This document shows positions 54,901-62,600 of a stretch of 64,000 nt of DNA, piece after piece. Position 1 is the stretch's first letter. Each line of letters starts with the position of its first letter. Source of the stretch: Yamagishiella unicocca (taxonomy: Eukaryota > Chlorophyta > Chlorophyceae > Chlamydomonadales > Volvocaceae); the NCBI GenBank assembly GCA_003116995.1, contig BDSL01000040.1, positions 372,001 to 436,000 on the forward strand, read 5' to 3'. The notes under the pieces are model-generated. The model saw only the letters and a program-made list of their open reading frames with translations, made no database searches and was not told where the DNA came from. The translations under genes and the position numbers were made by a program.

Positions 54901-57900
54901 GGGGGGGAGGGGGGAGGGGAAAAGGAAAACACGTGTATGTACGACAGAAAAACCGTTTAGGACAGACGTTTTTAGATGCATGCTGTAGGACTTGGTGCGG
55001 GAGAGGGGAGGGGAGCAGCAGCTCATGGGTGGGGTCCCGTGGGTGAGGTTGCAAGGAAAAGACACGTGTACGACAGAAAACCGTTATAGGACAGGCGTTT
55101 CGAGATGCATGCTGGAGGAGGTGGCCGGGGTAGGTCGGCGGAGGCGGAGAGGGAGGGGGGGGAGGAAAGGCCTTCCAACTCGGTCGGTAGCGTTGGCGTT
55201 GGCGGACGTCGGATGAGGGCGGGCCCTGCTCCTCCCCATCTCCCACAGCGGTACACCTCCTCGCTCGCCTCCCGTCCTCGCCCCCGCCGCTCATCGGCAT
55301 CATAACCGTAACCCTACCCCCCCTCCCCGCCACCATCTTCTTCTTTGTAACCCTCCACCATCCCGCCGCTCCGGCCCCGGGCCTTGCCCATCCCCCGAAC
55401 CTCAATCTCCCCCAGCCTTCACCACAACTAGTAGGCTATTCCCATCTCCACGAGTACACGGGTTTCCTCTCTCCCCCGCCCCCCCGCCCCCCCGCCGCTG
55501 CCACGGAATATAATAAACCCTCCGGCCCCCCGCCGCCCCACCGCGGATATAATAGACCCTCCGCCGCCCCGCCGCCCCGCCGCCGTCGCTCACTTGATGC
55601 TAGCCGTCTCCACCAGGTCCGTCCCTTGCTCCGTGGCGCTGGCGGAGCGGACGCTGTCGCGCGCCAGGGAGGGCGCCCCCCCTCCCCCTCCCAGTCCACC
55701 GCCGGCGCTGAAGGAAATCCTGCTGAGGTCCAGCGCCGACGGCCCGCCTCCGCCGAACGGCGTGGAGCTGCCGCTGCCGGGCGTTTCTCGCAGCGACAAC
55801 AGCCGCGGCGGGGACGACGGCACCGCCAGCGGCGGGGAGGAGGGCACCGCCAGCGGCGGCATGTCTTCTGCTGTGCTGTTCCGACGACTGGAGAGGGGCG
55901 GGAAGAGCATGGCGACGCTGCCGAAGCCGCTGGCGCCGTGATGCGACCCCCGGGAGCTCGGGAAGAACGGGTGGCCCTGGCCGTGCCCGTGGGCGCTGTG
56001 CCCGCCGGAGCCGTGGCTGTGGTGGTGGTGGTGGTGGTGATGGTGGTGGCCGTGGCTCATGCTGTGACTGTACGACAGGCTGGTGGACTGGGCGGCGGAG
56101 GAGTGGCCGTGGGAGCTCCAGTGGAGGAGAGTGGGGCCGCCGGCGGCGGCGCCGCCGCTGGAGTCCAGGGAGGGCATGCCTTCGGGCAGCGCCAGGGACG
56201 GCATGTCTTCCTGGGGTCGGGGGACAGGAAGACAGGACGGACCGTGGGGGCACCCGGGTGTGTTTCGGGGGGGAAAGGTCGGAGGTGGGGGTTTGCATTG
56301 CTAGCCGGCAACGCGGTATGCGGTGGGGTGCGCGTGAAACCCTCCCTCCCTCCCCCACTCCACCTCCCTGCCGTGTGAACGGATTTTACGCCATCTCCCC
56401 ACTCCACTTCACATGTCGTGTAGCCCCGAGTCTTCTGTGCTCCCCCTCCCCCCCGGCCCTTGTCCGACTCTTACGTCGTATAACCGGGTCTTCTCGCCCC
56501 GCCCCTCCGCCCCCCTCCCCCTCACCCCATGCCCTCTGTTTCCTACGTCGTGTAACCGGGTCTTCTCGCCTTCCCCTCCCGGCCCTTGCCGTCCCCGGCA
56601 CGTCGCCCCCATTGATGCGGTGTCGGGCCTCATGCGCATTCATGTGGTGCGCGGTCCCACCCTGGCGCCCCACCGATCAGGAACTCACCGCACCGCACCC
56701 ACGCGGCCGCGGAGGCGGCAGACAGCGCCTGTGAGCACCCCCCGTCGTGGTGGCACCCCCCGTCGTGGTGGCACCCCCCGTCGTGGTGGCACCCCCCGTC
56801 GTGGTGGCACCCCCCGTCGTGGTGGCACCCCCCGTCGTGGTGGCACCCCCCGTCGTGGTGGCACCCCCCGTCGTGGTGGCACCCCCCGTCGTGGTGGCAC
56901 CCCCCGTCGTGGTGGCACCCCCCGTCGTGGTGGCACCCCCCGTCGTGGTGGCACCCCCCGTCGTGGTGGCACCCCCCGTCGTGGTGGCACCCCCCGTCGT
57001 GGTGGCACCCCCCGTCGTGGTGGCACCCCCCGTCGTGGTGGCACCCCCCGTCGTGGTGGCAACCCCCCAGACGTGGTGACACCCCCCAACGTGGTGACAC
57101 ACCCCAGACGTGGTGGCAGAAGTGCTAGTCGCTCCCTCCAGTAAGGCCTGCCCTCCCGCCGGCAACGCAACCAAGCCCCCAGCACCCTCGGCTCCAGCCC
57201 TCCTCCCCGCCCCCGCCAGCCCTACAACCGCACCTGCAAGCTGCCACCTGCTTTCAGCAGGTCACGCTGCTGGTGCTGTTGGCGCTGCTGCTGATGCTGC
57301 TGCCGCTGGTGCTGCTGTTGGTGGTGCTGCTGGTGCTGCTGTCGCCGCGCCACTGAGTCCCCCCGTCGCAGCGTCGCCTCCGCCCGCCTGGCGCCGCCGC
57401 CGCTGTCCGCAGCCACCGCCCCATCGTCGTCGTCGTCGTCGTCGTCGCTGCCGCCGCCGCGGCCGCCGCTGCCGCCACCGCCGCGGTCGCCGCTGCCGAC
57501 CAGCTGCCGCAGCGCCCGGTCCTGCGCCCCCGCGGTAGCGAATGCGGACGACAGCGCAGCGACTCCCCCGCCCTCCTCCTCACCACCACCACCCTCCTCC
57601 CCCTGCTGCTGCTGCTGTTCCTCCTCCCCCTCCTCCGGGAGTACGCGGCGGCTTCTGGCGCGATTCCGCCTCGCCCTGGCGCTGGTCGGGGAAGGGGTTT
57701 ACAGAAAGGAACCGTTGACGCGAAAAAGACAGGAAAGGGAAAGTTGGCGCATGGTCGGCGGACACCTGGCGTGTGGGCGCGTGCTGGAGCACTGGGACAC
57801 ACTACCGGCGGGCGGAGGGGGGCGTCGGCGCGGAGCGGAGAGCGGAGGAGCGCAAGGAATTTGGCGTTGGCTCCTGGCGACAGACGAGACAGATACGAGG

Positions 57901-59301
57901 TGAGGTCGCACCACGCGGCAGGTCTCCAGACCTACATGGACAACTGAGCACCACCGGAGCAATGCCTCGGGGCCAACAGCCCCTCCTCCTCCTCCTCCTC
58001 GTCCGTCCCTCCACGAAACAAGAACGCCTTAAACACACAACACACACGCCTAACACACGCACACACATACACGCACACGCGCCTAACACACGCCTAACGC
58101 GCCTAACACACACACACACGCCTAACGCGCCAAACGTACACACACGCCTAACGCGCCTTACCTGGCGGACATGGCCGAGCGGCTGGCAGCGCCTCCCGCC
58201 GCGTCCATCGAGGGGTCGTCCGCCAGGTCCGCGTCCCCGACATCCAAGTCGCTGGAAGAAGGCGACGGCATGCGGAAGCGCCGGTGAAGGCCGCCGCCAG
58301 ATGCCCCCAACTGGCCGCTGCCGCCGCCGCTGTTGCCGCCGCCGCCGCCGCCGCTGCTGCCGCCCTCCTTTGGCAGGCGCGTGTTGTGGCGGGAGAACTC
58401 GAAGGAGGCGGTCTTGTGCAGAAGCGGCACGGCGGCGGCAGAGGCGGCGGCTGGCGACAGCCGTCCCGACCATGAAGCCGTCAGGGCCGCTGCGGTGGCG
58501 CTCGGCACGTTGGCCGCTGCTGCTGCTGCTGCCGCTGCCGCTGCGTTTGGGGAGGCGGCCGCTGCGATGATCATACATCCAAATGAGGGCGGGGTGGGGA
58601 AGGCTGGAGTAATGGCATAGTATCGGAAAGGCAACCAATGGACGGAAGGGGGGGTCGGACAGGTTTCGGGATTGGGTAAGGACCAGATGGATGGCGGGGG
58701 GGGGGGGGAAGGGCCCGACCAGGGGGAGGGGAGATCGAAAGGACCGGAGGTGAGGGTCGTGCTCCCCACCCTGGGCCGATCCCTGTTTCGAGCCCCTGCA
58801 GGACGCTAACCCTTCGAGGAAGATTCGGAGAGGGCGGAGAGGGGTGCACCGGCTGGAGAGGGTTGCGCGTTTGTGCGCGTGTGCGACGCGCGGGGCGTTT
58901 GACTGCATGGCGCGGGTGGAGATAGAGGGGTGGGGGTGGACGCAGCTTTGCTCACCTGACGCACCTAAGGCAGAAGCGGCCACTGCAGCATCCCTTACTG
59001 TGCGGTCCAGCGTTTCAAAACGTTGCTGGACCCTGAAAGGAAGATTGGCAAGGAAAACGGCCCAAGTCGGACGGGAGGCTGGATAACAACAACTAACAGA
59101 AAGTCCTACCCACCATGTCCTGTGGTCTTCGTCCTGCTTGCGCTGGTCCAGTACCTGCTTCAGGAGGATATCCTGCTGCTGCCGAAGACCCTCCAGCTCG
59201 TCTTTGAGCTGTTGCATGAGCCGCTTCATGCTTATGACAGGAGAGTCCCCATCATGCCGTTGCATCGAGGGGTCCCGACGAACGGGGCTCACCGCCTCCA
59301 T
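45971..59301 (-). CDS. Cyclic-nucleotide-gated-type potassium channel
   Basis: Nineteen exons in phase (59301-59114, 59032-58956, 58561-58162, 57681-57234, 56210-55594, 54892-54555, 53824-53658, 53076-52991, 52402-52249, 51797-51672, 51022-50896, 50551-50454, 50185-50063, 49512-49434, 49157-48978, 48390-48323, 47629-47534, 47133-46947, 46527-45971) give 1371 aa. About 690 N-terminal residues are low complexity, with a coiled-coil start (LKDELEGLRQQQDILLKQVL) and ten His in a row. Six membrane segments follow: S1 near 720-742, S4 VIRMIKMYRLMRVIRLPR in 826-867, and the pore FTTTATVGYGDITPKT with the K+ filter TVGYGD at 928-933. A C-linker and a cyclic-nucleotide-binding fold cover about 984-1186. 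The phosphate-binding cassette reads FFGQAGVLQAGVWPATVIA: the usual Gly-Glu is Gly-Gln and the key Arg is absent, so ligand binding is doubtful. Probably a plasma or ciliary membrane K+ channel. Confidence 0.92.
46597..46665 (+). repeat. Dispersed repeat, superfamily 1, channel intron 18
   Basis: ACAATTAAAGAACCGGTAAC, GCGACTGGGGAAACGTAG and TTGGCGCATAGCCTTTG. A second partial copy precedes it (ATAAAGACCGGTTAAACGAC). Confidence 0.82.
46725..46752 (+). repeat. Short GGGTAA run
   Basis: GGGTAAGGGTAAGGGTAAGG, a telomere-like hexamer run in channel intron 18. Confidence 0.7.
47140..47195 (+). repeat. Dispersed repeat, superfamily 2, channel intron 17
   Basis: TTCGAGGAAGACCCGTGGAT and GCGAGAAAAAACCGTTTAGA lie immediately beside exon 18. 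A 'GCGAATCCAC' piece is at 47308-47325. Confidence 0.85.
47770..48075. repeat. 13-bp minisatellite CCAGCCCTCCACC, about 23 copies
   Basis: Nearly perfect array in channel intron 16. The channel transcript is G-rich over it (GGTGGAGGGCTGG). Confidence 0.96.
48083..48140 (-). repeat. Dispersed repeat, superfamily 2, inverted, channel intron 16
   Basis: AACGTTTGTCCGAAACGGTT, TTCTTTCGTACACGGG and TTTTCCTTGCAGCC match 21285-21335. Confidence 0.8.
48419..48462 (+). repeat. Dispersed repeat, superfamily 1, left half, channel intron 15
   Basis: TCACAGGAAAGAACCGGTTA and CTTGACATGAGGAGTGTAAC resemble the copies at 25684 and 51066. Confidence 0.7.
48660..48705 (-). repeat. Dispersed repeat, superfamily 1, inverted, channel intron 15
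   Basis: CCCAACTATCCTGTCCCGTC then GCGTAAAACGGTTTTTAC, reverse of 26335. Confidence 0.85.
48905..48945 (-). repeat. Dispersed 'GCGAATCCACGGCCGAC' repeat, inverted
   Basis: CTCGGTTTGTCGGCCGTGGA and TTCGCGGATTCTCTAATAAC, about 30 bp from the donor of channel exon 15. Confidence 0.85.
49798..49828 (+). repeat. Dispersed 'CAGTGCCGACCCACGGGT' repeat
   Basis: CCAGTGCCGACCCACGGGTC plus CTCTCATCA. A second copy (CTGCCGACCCACGGGTCCTC) lies at 50030-50055, both in channel intron 13. Confidence 0.82.
51066..51165 (+). repeat. Dispersed repeat, superfamily 1, channel intron 10
   Basis: GGTTTACAGAAAAGGACCGT, TCGACATGGGAGTTGTAG, GCATAGCCTTCGGACACCTG and GCGCGCGTGATACTGGAC, a complete copy. Confidence 0.8.
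51548..51597 (-). repeat. Dispersed repeat, superfamily 2, inverted, channel intron 10
   Basis: ACGTCTGTTCTAAACGGCTT, TTTCTCGCATCCACGGGTC and TTCCT. Confidence 0.85.
52433..52582 (+). repeat. Superfamily 1 repeat joined to a 'GCGAGTCCACGGCCGAC' repeat
   Basis: A full superfamily 1 copy (CATAAAACCGTTGACGCGAC ... GCATGCTGGAGCACTGGGAC) is followed within 25 bp by CATCCGCGAGTCCACGGCCG ACAAATG, in channel intron 8. Confidence 0.88.
53127..53262 (+). repeat. Longest superfamily 2 repeat with terminal hairpins
   Basis: GGTTTCGAGGGAGACCCGTG, AAAAAACCGTTTAGAACAGG, GATGCATGCTGGAGAACTGG, then GAGGGTCGTAATATGACCTT and GCGGCTAAGCCGC. The whole unit of about 135 bp matches 21140-21280 in reverse. The last two blocks can fold into hairpins. 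It lies in channel intron 7. Confidence 0.88.
53280..53430 (+). repeat. Cluster of three repeat types in channel intron 7
   Basis: A superfamily 1 start (ACAATAAAAGAACCGGTAG), a superfamily 2 copy (GAGGAGGACCCGTGGATGCG ... GGTGCATGCTGGAGAACTGG) and a 'TATCCGCGAATCCACG' piece follow each other. Confidence 0.85.
54096..54190 (-). repeat. 'GCGAATCCACGGCCGAC' copy followed by 'CAGTGCCGACCCAGCGGT' copy
   Basis: GATTGTCGGCCGTGGATTCG at about 54100 and TCAGTGCCGACCCAGCGGTT at about 54160 lie 60 bp apart in channel intron 6. Confidence 0.8.
54250..54276. repeat. Perfect 12-bp inverted repeat (hairpin)
   Basis: TTGAGTGCCCGA and TCGGGCACTCAA are exact reverse complements around AAA, in channel intron 6. 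Confidence 0.92.
54930..55120 (+). repeat. Two tandem superfamily 2 repeats, channel intron 5
   Basis: GTACGACAGAAAAACCGTTT ... GATGCATGCTGTAG and, 100 bp on, GTACGACAGAAAACCGTTAT ... GATGCATGCTGGAGGAGG. Confidence 0.85.
56737..57062. repeat. 18-bp minisatellite CACCCCCCGTCGTGGTGG, about 18 copies
   Basis: Almost invariant array in channel intron 4. All six frames are open because the unit is a multiple of three without stops, so the ORFs are artefacts. Confidence 0.96.
57703..57812 (+). repeat. Dispersed repeat, superfamily 1, channel intron 3
   Basis: TACAGAAAGGAACCGTTGAC, AAGTTGGCGCATGGTCGGCG and GCGTGCTGGAGCACTGGGAC, a complete copy about 25 bp from channel exon 4. Confidence 0.85.
58020..58158. 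repeat. ACACACGCCTAACGCGCC-type repeats
   Basis: Degenerate CACA and CGCCTAACAC words in channel intron 3, next to the exon 3 donor. Confidence 0.8.
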
Positions 59302-59690
59302 CGCGCAATTGGAAGCTCAGTCAAGCCGCCTGCCCGCTCGCCTACTTAGCAAAACTTCAGTCTCATGGTATATCTAAGCAGCCGCCTTGTTAATCAAAGT
59401 GAACAGCTGATTCGGTTGCTAGAAAACGGCCTGCAGGTAGCCTCATCGTATGGCTGCCCCGAAGACGAGTATGGGTACCACCGCAATCGCGTACGCAGCA
59501 GCTCAAATTCAATCTGCCTAAAGTGAAAAGAAGAAATTGCTGGATGGATTATGTTGAGCCGTCGCGGCCATAAAGCTTCTATTTTTGACGAGCATATGAC
59601 TGGTTCAGTACTGCATTTCAGCTTCCCAATGTAAGGAGCCAATTTCATAACTTGTCACATCGTGATTACAGAAAACATATAGCTGTACTG
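59302..59690. promoter_or_regulatory. Shared promoter gap between the channel and the right-edge gene
   Basis: The two ATG codons face apart across 389 bp. The gap is clearly AT-richer than both genes. No defined motif was placed. Confidence 0.5.
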
Positions 59691-62600
59691 ATGCAGGCTT
59701 ACCAACGGCTGCGGCGTGCACAGCAGCTTCTGAATGCAATAACAACTATACTCAGCGGTATGATACGCATGCGGCCAATCGTAGTGGTGCAGATCAGCTG
59801 AACGCATTCGTTTGCTGTGTTTGTGCTCGCAGATGTGTCGCCAACAGCATCCGGGACAGCTGCGGCGGCAGCCCCCGGCGGAGGTGGAGTGCTACTGCAA
59901 AGCCAGCCTTACATTGCGTCTGGTCAAAGGTTAGGCGCTGCTGGGTGCAGTTGCCACGCGGTACCTTGACCGTCGTCGTCGGCTAAAAGGCCCTGTCCGC
60001 TGACATCGAGATGCTTCAAATGCTCACAGGTCGCTACGCTGCAACGGAGCCCCCAGCGAGGCATCATCGCCACCGTCCTATCCAAACGCCACCATTTGTG
60101 CAGACACAACATCAGCCGCCGGGAGTCTTAGCGCCGATGGCAGCAGCTGCAACCCAGCCCCTGTACCCCCCCAGCTGTCGCCGACAGAACCGCAGCCGCC
60201 GCAGCCGCTCGGCCAGATCCAACCTTTGGATCCATTTGGCCCTAGGACTGCGTCCATTCGGGTCGAAATGCACCCGACGGCGAGCAGCCCGCCACCTATC
60301 CCTGTCCCTGCCGCCGCCCCGGCGCCACCGTGCGCTTCCTGCAACCCCTCCTTGCCCTTCCCCTCCCCCTCACCTGCATGGCCCCTCCCCACATTCTCTG
60401 CCGCCTCTAACGGCGCTGCCGCCTCCAACGCCCTCCCTGGACCCCCCGCTGCGTCGCCGCCTGGTCGCCCCGCGGCACTGGGCGATCAGGTCGTCGGCCC
60501 TGCCGTAGGCGGCACCCCCGCCACATGTATTCCACACGTCACTGGGGGGGTTGCCGCTAGGCTGGTGTCCACCAGCAGCCCGGCGCAGGGCCGAGGCTCG
60601 GGCCCGGGCCCTCCGCCGGATCGCGGCGGCGGGGTGGAGCTGAGGAGGGGCTCCCGCGGTGTGAGTGCGCCGCCGCAGCAGCAGCCGCAGGAGCAGCAAA
60701 TGCCGGAGGAGCAGCCGTGGCAGCACCAGCAGCACCAGCACCAGCCGCAGCTGCAGAAACAGCAGGCGGAGCAGCGGCGGCGGCAGCGGGAGGCCCTACA
60801 AAACGCCTGCTCGTTGGACGAGCTTCTGTCGTGGCTTCGGAGCGGCGGAGGCGGCGGAGGCGGCGGAGGCCTTGGCGCGGAGGGCGTGTGTGCGGTCTGC
60901 TGGGACCGACCCATGGGCCGTCTCTTCCTGGCCCGGCTGGCGGCTGCTCCGGCGCACATGCCGCACGCCCGCATGTCCAAACGCGCGCTGCTGGAGGAGG
61001 CGGCGGCGCAGTGGCTGCAGCCGCCGCCGCCACCGCCGCCACCGCAGCGGCAGCAGCCGTGGGAAGGAGCGCAGCGTTTTGGCTGCGAGTGGCTTCCGGC
61101 TTCTGGGCGGTCGCCTCTCGTCGTGGCGCCGTCCCTCGCCGCGGCAACGGAGCTGCTGAGCGGCATGCGCGAGGCCGCTGGCGGGGATTTCCGGCCGCGG
61201 CGGGAGCTGGTGCTCGCGGTGGCGGCGCCGCTGCTTGCGGGCGCCAGCCACCAGGGCTCTGACGCCCTAGCTTGCCAGATCCTGTCTCTAGCAGCGGAGG
61301 TGGCGCGGTCGGGTGTGTTGCCGCCGCCCAGCGGCGAAGCGAGGGCTGCCGCCGCCGCCGCCGCCGGCGGCGGCGGTGGCGGCGGTGGCGGCGGCGGCGG
61401 CGGCGGAAGCGGTAGCGGCGGAAGCGGTGGAGGCGAGGAGGAGGCTCTGTGGCAGGGCGTGCGCAATGGTACGAAGGACGCGCAGAAGCTGCTCGCGCGA
61501 CTCCGCGATAACGGGGCCAGACACGCGGCACTCGTACAGACGCTGACGTGGCTGCGGTTGGAGCTGGAGTTGGCGCTGGCGGAGGCGCAGCGGCGCTACC
61601 GCGGCGGCGCCGCTGCAGCGGCGATGGCGTCGAAGGCGGTAGCGACCAGCGGCGCCGCTGTACGGCATGACGCTCTTGGTTCTGACGGCGGCGAAGGCGG
61701 CGGTGGCGGCGGCGGCGGCGGCGTGCTGCCAGTGCACTGGGCGGTCAGCGATGTGACGGAGGTGCTTCGGGCCCGAGTGGGGGCGTCCACGACGGCGAGA
61801 TACCTCCCTACAGAGACCTTGATGGAGTTGGCTCTGAGGCTGGAGACCGCGGAGGGGGAGGCGGAGGCGCGGGCCGGCGGAGGTGGCGGCGGCGGCAGGT
61901 TGAGATCCGACGGGGGCGGCGGCGGCGGCAGCCGAGCCGGCGTGGGCGGCGGCGACGGCGGCGGCGGCGGCGACGGTCACGGCGGCGGGCTGCTGTGGTC
62001 GCGGCGATCAGAACGCCTGGCGGCAAGGCGCCGGGAAGACGTGCGGGTGCGTGCAAGGGCGGGGGTGGCTCGGCTTAGGTGGGCCGTTAAGGCGGTTGCG
62101 GCGGTTGTGGGATGTGTGCGGGCTGTCGTTGGTGCGACCGGCGGTGGGCCAAGGCGCCAGTGGGTTTGACCTGCGAGGCGAGGCGAGGCGAGGTTCGTCG
62201 GAGGCCAGCCAGGCGCACCGCCGATTGCACACTGCTGCTGCGCGACCCATGGGTCGGCCGACCCACGCCTCACCCAACAGCGGGTCTCCCCCCGCTGGGG
62301 TTTCGGTTTCCCCCGGCGGTCGCGGCCTTGGCAGCCAGAACCCGCCATACCTCGGATCCTACTGTCCCTCCTGTCCCACCCCTCCTGTCCCACCCCTCCT
62401 CTCCCACTCCTCCTGACCGCACTCTTGGGCTTCATGGGCGCAGGAGTGGCTGGCGGGCTTCGTAAACGCCAAGGCCGCAAGCTTGCTCGGCGCCAACCAG
62501 CTGGGCAATCTTTCGGGAGGGACGCCGCCGCAGCCCGGCGCCATGGATCCTGTCGTACTGGACGCCATGGCGATGGATCCGGATTCCGCACCCAGGCTGG

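Noticed and set aside
56737..57062. CRISPR-like array
   Set aside because: The units are contiguous with no unique spacers, and the genome is eukaryotic.
56630..57185. Open frames over the 18-bp array (Pro-Arg-Arg-Gly-Gly-Thr and others)
   Set aside because: The unit length is a multiple of three without stops, so every frame is open. It is channel intron 4.
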